A stretch of DNA of 64,000 nucleotides from Symbiodinium natans (Eukaryota > Sar > Dinophyceae > Suessiales > Symbiodiniaceae), in the NCBI GenBank assembly GCA_905221605.1, contig CAJNDS010000114.1:294355-358354 (forward strand), written 5' to 3'. Numbering within the stretch: the stretch's first letter is position 1; every line of letters begins with the position of its first letter. The position numbers and the translations under genes are program-made. Shown here in pieces: positions 32,301 to 42,812 of this stretch. The notes beneath the pieces are model-generated. The model did not search any database. It was not told the origin of the DNA and was given only the letters and a program-made list of their open reading frames with translations.

Positions 32301-34445
32301 CAGGAGACCGAAGAAGAGAATATCCAGATGGAGTCGGTTCGCTTAGCGCAGGGGCTGATTGGAGAATTAACGTGGTTGGCCACGAAAACAAGGTTGGATA
32401 TCGCGTGGGCGGTGAACCGTGCTTCTCAGCTTTCTAGCAAGCGTCCTAGCAGGGCGATTGCAGTGTGCCAAAACATCGTGCGATATCTCCGAGGAAAGCC
32501 GGATTTGGGCCTGGTGTACGGGCCGAAGCCTGCGCAGGGCGTGAAGGTCGAAATGACGGAGGGGACTCTAGAAGTCGCCACAGACGCGTCGTTTGCACCG
32601 CTGGGCGAAAAGTCACAAACCGGTGTGGTGTTAAAATGGGCCGGCGCTGTCATCGGCTGGGTTTCCTCAAAGCAGACGTTCGTCTGCCTGAGTTCGGCAG
32701 AAGCTGAGCTATATGCGGCCATGGAAGGTATGGTCATGACAGACAGTGTCAGTGACCTGGTACGCGAACTAGTAGGGCAGGTGGCGCCAGCTCTCTATTC
32801 GGACAACGTTGCATGCACTTGCTTGATCGCTCTCCCGGCGGGCTCATGGAGAACCCGTCATTTGAGACTTCGCGCGAGAAGATTGCACGAGAGAATAGAG
32901 AATGAGGAGCTTCAATGTTTTCACCTACCAGGGGAGGTCATGACCGCGGACCTATTAACCAAGTCGCTTTCGTCTCAGAGGATGCAGAAGCTACTTGACT
33001 TGGCTGGAGTCGTCCAGTTGTCCCATGTCTTAAGATGCGCCGTGGTGGTGCTGAGCATCTCCAGAGCGCAAGCTCAGCCATCTGAAGATGAAGAAGATGA
33101 AGCGTCATGGGTTCCGCTTCTGCTAGTAATGGGGTTCACGGTCTTAATCGCAAGACTTTTGGAACTATGTTTGCGATGGTGTTGGAGTCAAGGGGCAAGG
33201 AGACTTAGAGATCTTCAGGGGCCACCTGAGAACGGAGAACTAGTAGGGTCTGTTCTAGAACAAGTATCTTCGCAGGGAGCTGTAGACGGGTCTGAGGTGA
33301 CAGTAGTCGCTTTTGGGGATGACGTTGGACTGGTAGGGCCAGAGGATCAGGTCGAAGTTGTGGCTGCGGACTTGATCGCTAGGGCGCTAGAAGAAGAAGA
33401 ACGAGCCTTGTTTCATAGGTGGTATGCTCTATATGTTGAGCCCTATGATCCCTACGACCCGTTGTTAGATGAGTCCCCATCCCGCAGAGCCTCTCTTGAA
33501 GACATTTGGTCGGAACCTCAAAGCCCAAATCCCGAACCTGAAATAGGACAGGGGTCTAGGACCGGGGGAGTAGAACTGTCTCAGGCGGCAGGGCCTAAAA
33601 CTAAAGCTCCAGATCCTAAGTCAAGTACCCAAACTTCCTTTCAGGGGCACCATCCCTCGTTGAGTTCTGGGCTTTCGGAAGAGTCTCTGGTTTCGGGTGG
33701 GAGTCTTGAAGTAGACCCTAAGAGTAAGCCTCCTGCACCAAAACCGCCCCCGGATGGTTGGTTGGGAACCGTTGTAAAAAGGCCTCCGCCCGTGACATCG
33801 CAGTCTGTAGCTATCCCTATCCCTAAGCCGAAACTACCGCCTGAAGGTTGGTTGGGAACTGTTGCCCCAAAGCATCCAACCGCGAAGGCACAGTCTGTAG
33901 GTGTCCCAAAGTCTCCTCCTGTTAAGCAACCCCCACCAGCTCCGAAATTGAACCCGCAAGCTCATCAGGACATGATATTAATCGCGCAGACACAAGAATT
34001 GATTCAGTGGGAGCTTCGCCGAAATCTCGGCCATCAGCCCATTGAAGGGCTCAGAGATAACTTCCACTACATTCCCGAACTTGGTCTGCTGATAAGATGG
34101 CATCCGATGTGGCGCCAACAGTTCTTCGACCCAAGTCGGACAGCACTTCCGATATCACTAAGCAGGTTGGTTGGGGATCGTCGGTCTTTCTGTATCTTCA
34201 GGGATGGTACCAGTGGCATTCTTGATGACAACTTCAGGGTCACGCGCCAAGGGGCGAACGTCTCAACGATGCAATGGCAGGGGAGAACTGAGTTCCTTGT
34301 AGCTCCTCCAACCCCTATAGCTCCTGTACCAAACCCTCCTCCAAGCAAATCGAAAGCCGCAGGTCCCAAACCAAAATCTAAGCCGAAATCTCAACCGAAA
34401 GCCGAGCCGAAGCCGAAAACACCACCACGTCGCTTAACACAGTGA
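23340..34445 (+). CDS. Copia-type Gag-Pol polyprotein, 3701 aa, with methyltransferase-like and dioxygenase-like modules
   Basis: One uninterrupted frame, far longer than a typical copia Gag-Pol (about 1300-1500 aa). Gag: disordered N-terminus with four [R/G]SLD repeats, a CCCH finger (915-934) and a knuckle C945-x2-C-x8-H-x4-C. Protease-like motifs: DSGAT (1198) and DGGAT (1348). A C5-methyltransferase-like module (about 1547-1728) has HLFSG and GGPPC (Cys1604). Integrase: HHCC (1842-1857), D1881, D2034 and E2070, with a long acidic insert before D2034. A 2OG/Fe(II)-dioxygenase-like module (about 2340-2520) has H2430-x-D2432, H2491 and R2500. Copia reverse transcriptase: D2802 and YVDD (2906-2909). 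RNase H: D3082, SSAEAE (to E3123) and YSDN (D3155). After RNase H come a membrane helix (about 3257-3282), proline-rich repeats and a C-terminal globular region. Order PR-INT-RT-RH defines copia. It makes the proteins for retrotransposition. The roles of the two added modules are inference. Confidence 0.95.
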   Translation: MDLSMRRGRSPAGQTGQTPSSMGTASRMASPPATPAEISREVRVDETSLEPSYDTSQQIQGGEALQLGRSEASAGQGPRGQGPSNSENAQHFSLNEAWEAAQQQEEISVNDARERNRTMRSLDQNDGGNMQIHRQRSLDRDNDETATSLRQTISGSPGPGSLDPDASRRGSLDPTNDPRGGQSSWNALEALRSSLRSVGLGTRSDEQNLAVAGRAQQGPEERMSPLPLAGACVGTGPLAVRETPQTQGALAAQDLAQVGSRGLGVRGVEGLLYRDPMSHSGQSRHSGSELAQLVEGMSQMQGLLQGVHARLQSLEEARSVGSGGSRNTYSLGRVDMEALRAHFGALEMDPSAPRNPPVAPGLDGRELATPEHPVEAYPIPLHDRTSQASSPIATRPVEQHFIGSPDSFGSQPHAPLTSTFQRPLMHLWEIDAGVGLRSRESASDGSLDLWGQSRGDKGIGKGNPEPRSPAPLQAPINSSLQGQVGPSIPPDPVPTVAQRTAPAQELTVWIGDVEYEVGFEGGRATVKGRVDRGLDFGCSRPAYRPPSPPPRPPQTTPPPSPPAHVPFVHQEMTASSSQQAFVPGASVPVLSMYPRPLMESMPDMRAHDDARAYAPDRSREIMLPTLEITPEEGPLAVGDWLTLIALLISDLAPAASTWWGLVAAEADRRYKVWLQSPPLERAALKGALPENLQEPRYMRLEQRTVSMLIKALPKDLSEELISQGDLTTVGVLFRVLIKGQPGGAKERQLIRSYLHNPGVASSPSDANLKLRRWSRWASRGRQLGISMPDPSLLLKGIDSLMAGVLKSYTQASFRLSFVRVQSSLDHAPTLESVLSYLKHVQAEAELLEYGLESDPKKPRVAKATETDDVASPNAPNNPRKGSPKGKPKGKPKGKDQEGSGGSGGTREGQENKPTCKGYLTPRGCAFGDNCRNLHDFAEAARQQVCYACGATDPATNHRRPECPTLQGPQFKKGDKGGKGGKGNKGNKGGPPKGGKPNIAAATVETPGPVIAEVATNASTHSGNTSAAAGTSAEQEAGRVLKGIRLACLQGPGVASLQDGGSPVSFGPVSFGASTSDLKVSCGPGGIGEVASNLQESPRSSEGGVPKWTRSRADVRLEPQGTVHPDWLEPEGANRLSWLEPDGASESRDRLEPDGADMGDFRELKLPGFEKDVPRFCTFGVEVVVGEDERISVAEAFLDSGATHVYRYAQVREYQSAVACDIMLPVGLSVGRMSSKGSLLSMDTKPAVIPLGKVVEVLGCEVRWDFQGPLVKHPLRGLLGVRTVHGRMVLGVADARALVDELETAWELGVTCEDSSPSLRVVESAGSQGQPCASVRFLKAEENTLGLIDGGATNALRQGSAKELQQARVVKVELAAGQTELRMNEQGTLLTAHRVTPILPLGPAIECLGMVLEWSTEGIRLTHPTRGELPVTLVKGCPMIAQELLMDLILELEDKIRVRELRVKAMQLSESPDFEIQGSLKEALNACRGDAKKESVVLAAYAKKIFPEVPHDILQQVAPLQVNPETNDAQTTGLNRRARRRLKKAQRVLVHLFSGQQSWKAKHDEAFLEVELNRGRDLFNESLYSYVLQEILSGKVKGILGGPPCRTMSRSRARSPGPRVLRARHGIERFGLEGLTGKERTLAIRDTVLILRMLFLMHVTQEVQEGNAYLGFEHPRDPAELDPSPEAQALPSLWEWPEIKGLGLYKVRFDQGALGHDHVKPSVFATSSWMVAEELSDKVVPPTARWISTSSDTESLRERMERTSKASKWAPGLVSILQRGWELWSSSREENVNAVRDRIRLLSGLMIDEGMDPEVVHRICSELNPPFPRVSRLKPKEQSFKEHCQRGHAPWRGDCRACLESAAFHHPCRRRKHAHMFSLCVDLTGPYTKGSDQEGIARYAVVGVYTFPRFWKNGEPVEDDGRGVGVISENEGEKEDMGKAGEQDEPIPNPDEWAEIEGEEEPAADPLPADVDEVKKEERRWKAICEASLDPLPAIRIPFLIPVYKKSPKQVTEAVARIFIRLKTLGLPLHRVHSDRGAEFVNKTFLSWCRARDLHVTTTAADLPQSNGLAERFIGLIKRQARSLLHSVGARSSDWPHAMRYSVETMYDEAMRGLGVIPKRQQLPFGANIYVRERTWRWASWTARAVQATVLAPSEHVSKGWVVRVTRPDGTPVLLITTLAYQKVREPEPLNAPPEAAEQPSEAFPVDSPAAGSRPKAPRPLGGFITGRESRVPSEAEPPLHPPADAPSVPRRRIRAKGGLRHLVPQGGGPEMLGMLQKLKSLGVSWVDEDENHSGSGESEDEESGHTILFALPVEESSFKVCHVEAVDGVEQEAKLLREQGAMSRRAVCDLVLRSKWPSCRNHRRADKTTHEKGRLAVLGAFAHGGIYGVTQVTHQKPEMVKTLNVYLRQEVPDATYTAILVSQRGPSEWHRDVNNAEGSINWVVPLGDFQGGEIRVLPEGLRTDEADVDEHMGILYPPANHPVSFNPKRRHKVLPHTGNRLVLVAYTPRGWTRLPESTIKELRELGFPVPPLPKGSEPVVRAVSVAYVGDDSSEGDGGLGCTIVDDQQYAMDEKLVEMLQADLYFLSRVFSWECQLASETLREAGPSNCPSMCYINMLDSQIQELQEELLWIDSGTKLDGTVSGHDDERLAKAMIRTLAVKESEKGPQEESEPEVFLQARTIDPQQAAGELEKWVPPLLDEYTGLRFQYEAIYPIDVNQLCEEDVQSGAIEILPAKVVFTRKPPVGKRRARIVACGNFQQKTWSDQVAVARREVYASGLDTIALRIQLRQASLCGWTAAILDIRKAFLYAPLHERKGKGKRIILMPPKILVKAKIIPPSERWVIQRALYGLDLSPAAWSRHRDKCLSQLKWAFEGLEYRLTQSDSEPSLWKIQDSSNALKGLIGVYVDDMLLSACRGLLESVAGAIQTLWETSDIKFAEDGLHFLGVDIRLHNGRYYLTQVSYVTELLNRHPEIEGTASTPYPAEKDQETEEENIQMESVRLAQGLIGELTWLATKTRLDIAWAVNRASQLSSKRPSRAIAVCQNIVRYLRGKPDLGLVYGPKPAQGVKVEMTEGTLEVATDASFAPLGEKSQTGVVLKWAGAVIGWVSSKQTFVCLSSAEAELYAAMEGMVMTDSVSDLVRELVGQVAPALYSDNVACTCLIALPAGSWRTRHLRLRARRLHERIENEELQCFHLPGEVMTADLLTKSLSSQRMQKLLDLAGVVQLSHVLRCAVVVLSISRAQAQPSEDEEDEASWVPLLLVMGFTVLIARLLELCLRWCWSQGARRLRDLQGPPENGELVGSVLEQVSSQGAVDGSEVTVVAFGDDVGLVGPEDQVEVVAADLIARALEEEERALFHRWYALYVEPYDPYDPLLDESPSRRASLEDIWSEPQSPNPEPEIGQGSRTGGVELSQAAGPKTKAPDPKSSTQTSFQGHHPSLSSGLSEESLVSGGSLEVDPKSKPPAPKPPPDGWLGTVVKRPPPVTSQSVAIPIPKPKLPPEGWLGTVAPKHPTAKAQSVGVPKSPPVKQPPPAPKLNPQAHQDMILIAQTQELIQWELRRNLGHQPIEGLRDNFHYIPELGLLIRWHPMWRQQFFDPSRTALPISLSRLVGDRRSFCIFRDGTSGILDDNFRVTRQGANVSTMQWQGRTEFLVAPPTPIAPVPNPPPSKSKAAGPKPKSKPKSQPKAEPKPKTPPRRLTQ

Positions 34446-34947
34446 AGCGGAAACTGTAGACCTCAAACAAGGCGTACTCCTAGAAGTCCTGATTCCTAGT
34501 CTTAAGTGATGTAGGTTTTGGGTGTTTAGATAGGGTTGACGGGGTAAGTTCTCCTTCCTTTGGGGCCAGTAGCGTCTTAAAGGGTTTTCTAGGTCCTATG
34601 CTTGGTACAGATAAGTATGTGGACACCGTCTTGCGTAAGCTGGTTTTCCGTAGTCTTGAGCGTCGCAGAGTGTTTGAAACCGCAGTATCGTTTAGAGCAT
34701 CTTGATCGTAGGCAGCCGGTAAGTGCTGCTATTGTTTCCGAGAAGGGGAGCTCGCTGGACTTTTGGGATTCCTGTCCTGTCCTTAGGCGTCCCCCCGTAG
34801 ATCTCCTTTAGATCTCCGTTGTTGGTGTTGTTACGCAGAAAAGGCCTTGAGCTTTGAGCACTCACTCCACGGCCTAACAACTACCTGGCCAAGTGTTTGA
34901 AAGAGTGGTGTGCCTTAGATATGAGTTTGCATGCTGCAAAGGGGGAG
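34446..34947 (+). other. Retrotransposon 3' untranslated region with polypurine tract
   Basis: This 502-bp segment lies between the polyprotein stop and the 3' LTR. It has no convincing gene. It ends in GCAAAGGGGGAGTC, a polypurine tract exactly where plus-strand DNA synthesis should start, supporting the LTR boundary at about 34948. Confidence 0.8.
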
Positions 34948-35101
34948 TCTTGATGATGAAGCATCATATCCCTTCTGCAGGCCTTTTAGCTATGATCAAG
35001 TGCAGTATCTGAAAAGGGCGATTTGACTTGTGCGAGTTCACAGGTGTCTTGGCAGCATTAACCCTAAACCCTAACCTCTAATCTAAGGGTTGGTTTCCTT
35101 A
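34948..35101 (+). mobile_element. 3' LTR of retrotransposon copy B (154 bp)
   Basis: Identical to the 5' LTR at 23073-23226. The 154-bp length is short for LTR elements but within the range seen for copia. It ends ...GGTTTCCTTA, after which host sequence begins. Confidence 0.92.
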
Positions 35102-36060
35102 TAGGAGTCGGGGTTGGGGCTTCGGGGTACATGGCTTGGGGTTTTCGAAAGGGTCTTTCGGTTTGGGATGAAGAATGAGGATGTGGGGTTACCTTGTATT
35201 CTGATGAACACCTCACGTGTCCGGGTGCAGCTAAAGGCCGAGAACGTGTTGTTCTGCCAGGCTGGTGTCCTTCTTGGTCGCCGTGTGGCTGGATTCCCAG
35301 AGAGTCTAAATGCTTTCCCTCGCTCCAAGGAGGGAGGGCAAGGAGGAGGACGTGGGGAGCAAGGCGTGCAAAGGCAGGTGACAGGCATCCAGCGTGTGTC
35401 ACTTCACAGCGCAGTACGTCTTTTTGGCCTGCAATGTCTGCACATCCGCATGGTGAGGAAGCTTTGCCAGCTTTATCGGCTCTGTCTGTGGCCTTTGTAA
35501 GCAGGTATAGCCTTCTTTCGCAGCATGCGCTGCGCTCTGGCAGTGCAACCGAATGAGTGAGTAGTGGCAGCCTTACTGACCCAACACACAGCGGGTAAAA
35601 GGCTGACACCCCGAAGATTAGAAGTGTCAACGGAGGCGGGGCTATGCTATCTTTACTCGAACACAACAAGTACCTTAAGACGATCGTCGGTCATTCAGTA
35701 GCCACTTTAGGATTCCCGCGTGGAAGCTTACCTGCTCAAGGACACCGTAACCACCGCGCCTTGTCGATCTTCGCCTTTGGGTTTTGCTCTTCGAGGACGT
35801 CCTGTCACTGAAGCCGGCAGCGCGAGGAACTCCACCAAAGCAAAAAAAAATACTAATAACAACAATAATAATAATAGTAATAATGGTAATGGTAATAAGA
35901 ATAATAATAATCATCATCATCATCACAATAGTAATAGTAATAGCAATAGTAGTAGGAATAGTAAGAATAATGGTAATAACAATAATAAAAGAAACGCGGA
36001 GTCCTGCAGAGCCTTCCGATCTGCCGAGGAGATCCCGGCCTTGACGGGTGTGACCCCTCC
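35102..36060. other. Region without a recognised gene; AAT/ATC microsatellite at 35850-35990
   Basis: Non-repetitive sequence with long open frames on both strands but no family I recognise. It is followed by about 140 bp of imperfect AAT/AGT/ATC trinucleotide repeats. A minus-strand coding segment could be hidden at 35,200-35,560, but I see no decisive motif. Confidence 0.4.
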
Positions 36061-36084
36061 AACCCGAATGGTGGACCATGCTGT

Positions 36085-36166
36085 AGGGTTTAGGGTTTAG
36101 GGTTTAGGGTTTAGGGTTTAGGGTTTAGGGTTTAGGGTTTAGGGTTTAGGGTTTAGGGTTTAGGGT
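36085..36166 (+). repeat. TTTAGGG array (about 11 perfect units)
   Basis: One of the cleanest arrays in the window. It sits next to the exon-like segments at 36,180-36,600. Confidence 0.95.
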
Positions 36167-36459
36167 CGCACGTCCACGCGCAATGCGGATGCTGAAACTC
36201 CCCCTGAGAAAGGGACTGCTAGGTCAGCAACTTTCACCTGGCCAGTGCGGCATGCCTAGCACGAGGTCCCTGGCTCTGCAATCTGGACCATAAGAAGGCG
36301 AGCCAAACGAGATGCTTGAGTAGCACGACAGTCCGAAACGCCAAAAAGAATAGAAGTCTGCAGCAGCAACGCTGCGAGTCTGAGAGCGCCCTCTTCAAGT
36401 AAAGCCCGTCAAATCCCTTCTAACAATGCGAAGAAGCAGCTACAAGAAGCAAACGTGCC

Positions 36460-36601
36460 GGTTGCGGCTTTGACCCAAGGAAGACAGTGCTCTGTGAATT
36501 TGTTCAGCTTTACAGTTTACTTCCTGCCACAGAAAATCAGCCAGACGCTTCTTCAGACTTGCCAGCAAGACCGGATCCTGCATGTCGAAGTGCTGTATGA
36601 C
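36460..36601 (-). CDS. Unassigned exon
   Basis: After a CCAG|G acceptor at 36601 the minus strand reads VIQHFDMQDPVLLASLKKRL and continues with ADFLWQEVNCKAEQIHRAL, an amphipathic helical segment with good coding character. It ends near a possible GC donor around 36460. It may be part of a helical-repeat protein; I do not recognise the family. Confidence 0.4.
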
Positions 36602-36671
36602 CTGGCACCACGGAGGGCATGCGAGGCTCAAACGCCTGAGTGGGAACTACCTGAACCTGAGGCAGTGGAAG

Positions 36672-36914
<243 letters not shown>

Positions 36915-37361
36915 CTAGCCGTCGCAAGACACATCAAGCTTCATGTTGGTACATTCATCAACCCCATACACCCGGCCACTTCCCCAAACCGGCAGCCGAA
37001 ACCCCGACAGCTTCAAAGCCCTTGGCAGGCAATTCTCTTCGCGGACAGAAAGCATGCACATGCAAGCGGAGTCTTCCACCGGAAGACAGGAGCCTCAAGG
37101 CCAGACAACAAACGCGAGAAGAGCGAGGCGACGGGGAGCTACGGCTGACATGCAGTTCTTCGCCGTCCTGCGATTTCAGCAGCCGATTCAGCAGCTTGCC
37201 CCGTGGCCTGCAGCCTAGTAAAGATACCGTCCGACCATGAAACCTTCCTTACAACTAGGTCCTCTCAATTCTGCAATGCTGCCTGGTCGTGCTGCTCACG
37301 GTGCAGAGGCGAGGCCGCCAAGAGCTTCTTCATCAGCTGGATCTGCCACAGGACTTCACAT

Positions 37362-37483
37362 GGGTGGTTGTCAAAACTATGGTCCCCTTTTTGGATCCCT
37401 AAAAATTAGGGGTGCTTTCAAAAGGGATCATAATTTTGACAACCACCCACATGCAGCAGGGATCATAATTTTGACAACCACCC
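37362..37483. mobile_element. MITE family A copy with duplicated right end
   Basis: The core element is 37362-37448 (GGGTGGTTGTCAAAA...TTTTGACAACCACCC), flanked by a perfect ACAT duplication (37358-37361 and 37449-37452). The last 35 bp, ending in the right terminal repeat, are tandemly duplicated at 37449-37483 and followed again by ACAT. Confidence 0.85.
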
Positions 37484-37672
37484 ACATGCAGCAGGCGTTC
37501 GGGGGGTGGGGTTCCTATGCCTTCGCCAGGGACATGGGGGTTCTCTCTCGGGATCCAGATGCAGTAGTAGTGTTTTGCAGAAGGATGCAGAAGGCATCAT
37601 TCAAGCTGAACCCTCGACCCCTTGAGAGACTTTTTGCTCGTGCCGGTTCCCCCCAGCGCGCGAGGGAGTCCC

Positions 37673-37720
37673 TCAGAAGGCCACGGCGAAGCCCAGCAGA
37701 CCCAGGGCCAACGAGATCAC
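37673..37720 (-). CDS. C-terminal exon with membrane helix, gene unknown
   Basis: A GGCCCAG|G acceptor at 37720 opens a 16-codon exon reading VISLALGLLGFAVAF and then TGA, a hydrophobic C-terminus typical of a terminal membrane anchor. Upstream exons were not identified with confidence. Confidence 0.4.
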   Translation of the reverse strand: MISLALGLLGFAVAF

Positions 37721-37782
37721 CTGGGCCCAGGTCTATTTGGGGTCCAGCGTCTCCCCCCCGAAAGCTCCTTGCGTTCACTTAG

Positions 37783-38462
37783 GGGTTTAGGGCTGAGGGT
37801 TGAGGGTTGAGGGTTTAGGGTTTAGGGTTTCGGGTTTAGGGCTTGGGCTATCTTAGGATTTAGGACTGAAGGCTCAAGGTCTCAACTGCAATGTACCTGA
37901 CTGCAATGTACCTGACTGCAGCAAAGTGTCCGCCCTGCCACTGGAGCTCCTGTCCTGCACAGGGATGTCAGGCGTGCGGCATTGTCGCTCGGTGGTATTC
38001 CCTTGCCTCGTCCTTCTTGGCTTCTTCCGTGGTAGTGGTCTGTCGGAAAGCAGCTTGGAGCTTTCAACAGAAGTCTATGCTTCAACAGCACAACTAACTC
38101 GCTATGTTCTCTTTGCTAGGACGCTGCGGAGGAAGGGCCACAGGCGGCAACAGGTGGACACGAGGGTATGTGCCCTGGGCACTACATGGGCACTAAGGCT
38201 TGAAGCTTGAAACGGGCATGAAACGTCTCTTTGAGGGTTTAGGGTTCAGGGTTTAGGGTTTAGGGCTTAGGGATGCCGGAAACCATACTTGTACAACCAC
38301 AATCGACGCGTTCAAAGCAACACAGGCCTTCACGTCGCTGACGACCACCTCCTGCAGGCCAAGTTTTAGGCTACCCTGACTGGAGGGTCTAGGGTTTAGG
38401 GTTTAGGGTTTAGGGTTTGGGGTTTAGGGTTTAGGGTTTTGGGTTTAGGGTTTAGGGTTTAG
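37783..38462. repeat. Telomere-like arrays
   Basis: Arrays at about 37783-37840 (including TTGAGGG units), 38234-38272 and 38388-38462. The unique sequence between them has no gene I recognise. Confidence 0.85.
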
Positions 38463-38871
38463 GAAGAGGGACGGCACGGTCAAACTGGAGCACCGCAGCC
38501 CTCAGCATGGTTCCAAAAACAAACTGAGATCCTTCGTGTGGACGTCGACGGACACCTCCTTAGCAGGCTCGCAGCTGAAAATGCACAGGCAGAATGTGGC
38601 AGAGAGTCACACGACCCTGACCAGCCTCCAGCAGCAGAAGCCAAAACCCCCCAGCTGCCTCTAGCTCCCGAACCACAAAGACTAACCTTATCTGCCACCA
38701 GTGGGTCCGGCTTGTCCGGTGCAGAAGCTTCCGAGCCCTGCCAGAGGCAGGGCTTTAGTGTCAATTGATCCTACATCGCCCTGCCAAGACGAACCTTGCC
38801 CAGCTTCGGAGCACGTCACAAGTGGGCCACCGAAAACAACGAAACCCAAAAATGCCTCATACAAAGGGTGC

Positions 38872-41300
<2,429 letters not shown>

Positions 41301-41332
41301 TTCTCATCCTGCGGTGGGACTATCAAGAGTTT

Positions 41333-41947
41333 AGGGTTTAGGGTTTAGGGTTTAGGGTTTAGGGTTTAGGGTTTACGGTTTAGGGTTTAGGGTTTAGGGT
41401 TTAGGGTTTAGGGTTTGTTGGTTCCTGAATGTCCGAAAGGCACTCAGCGTCCTTGGGTTCGGAGAGGATCTCCAGCTGCACATCGTCCAGGCTTGATTCA
41501 GATGCCTGAGCGTGTGGGGTGCATAGGCTTTGGCAGCCATATACATCATGATCAATCTTCTGGATACTATGTGAAATTTCACTACCTGATCCATGTTCAT
41601 GTTCTAAACCTTGGCCTAGTGGAGCATCAGAGCAAGCCACCTGCCAGGTAAAGATGAGCCTTCAGACTCACTTCTTGAACCCCAAACTCCCTTAATGCTG
41701 CTTCTTTTGCTGAACGGTAGCCGCTCTGTCGACATCCTGTCAATGCTAAACCCTAAACGCTGAACCCTGAACCCTAAACCTTAAACCCTAAACCTCCTGA
41801 GATGCCAAGGCCACCTTCTCCAGCAACGCCGAGTGCGGCTTCTGCATCAGTCGCGCCTGCACAGCTGCCAGGAGCAGCCTCAGGACGCGACTTCAAAAAA
41901 AGAAACCTCCAAGAACCCTAAACCCTAAACCCTAAACCCTAGACCCT
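41333..41947. repeat. Telomere-like arrays
   Basis: TTTAGGG at about 41333-41418; CCCTAAA at 41752-41793 and 41917-41947. A minus-strand segment at 41440-41510 (SLDDVQLEILSEPKDAECL) between the arrays may be another exon. Confidence 0.85.
41794..41878 (-). CDS. Unassigned helical exon ending at a TTTAGGG array
   Basis: A CTGAG|G acceptor at 41878 opens 28 codons (LLLAAVQARLMQKPHSALLE and then KVALASQE). The segment ends ...CAGGAG|GTTTAGGG, so the GT donor is the first unit of a telomere-like array. No family recognised. Confidence 0.4.
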
Positions 41948-42398
41948 CAATTCCTGGAGCTGACACTGGCTGCGCAAAGCACACCACTCTCTCCACTGGC
42001 TGCCGAGGCACACCACGGCCAGAGTTCGCGAGCAAGCACCTGCCTTGGCGAAATCGTTGAGACTCAGCTAGTTCATTGTTGGGATAATATTAAAATTTGA
42101 AATTCGCATTCCTTATTGGGTTTAAGTACCCTTGAACATGGAAAAGGTTACCCAACTATGACAAAGTCAAAGTGTTGAGGGCAAAGACAGTCCGTCGTCT
42201 ACTGTCTACTTCCAGTCAACGCCGTAGTAAACGAGGATGTTGCGAATTCGCCACATTTGGCCGCATCAAAGCTTCTGAAATACATCTGCATACATCCACC
42301 CTTGTTGTCAGGCTTCGTGCTTGATTTCTACCCGCACTCTTTTTTCTAGACTCGAAAAGCGGGGTTGATCTGGGGTTGAAAGCTTGCCCACAGAAACT

Positions 42399-42812
42399 TC
42401 ATTCCCCCCCCCAATGGGGGGGGGGGTAGTCCCCCGGGGGGGGGGGTATGCGGAAATAGGTCGCTGCCTATTCTGTCCTGTGCCTCATGTTAGGGGGGGG
42501 TTGGGGAGTCTCTTCGGCATAATGTTGCCAAAACGGAGTGCCCTTTCTTTTTCAAATTCACCCAGAGCCTCGGGCCCGGCTCGCTGGGGCTGCAGTTTTG
42601 GCACATGACATCAACACATCTTAAACAAAGAGGTCATGGAAGAGGTCATGGCGAGAGAGATAGAGAGAGGTACACCTGATACATGTTGCTCGCGGCCTAT
42701 TTTCTGACCCCCCCCCCCACTGTCTCCAGAATAGGCCGCCGGAACTACCCAAAATAGGCGGGGACCTAAGTACCCCCCCTCCCCAGATACCTATTGATAG
42801 GGGGGGGGAATG
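42399..42812. repeat. Region bounded by inverted TTCATTCCCCCCCC repeats
   Basis: TTCATTCCCCCCCCC near 42399 and GGGGGGGGAATGAA near 42799-42812 are inverse complements. Internal blocks CCTATTCTG, GGCCTATTTTC, AATAGGCCG and AATAGGCGG are also repeated. It may be a small inverted-repeat element or simply a poly-G-rich tract. Confidence 0.35.

Noticed and set aside
23068-35110. Target-site duplication for retrotransposon copy B
   Set aside because: No 4-6 bp direct repeat matches between the left flank (ACCCCA) and right flank (TAGGAG) for any plausible LTR start, so none is claimed.
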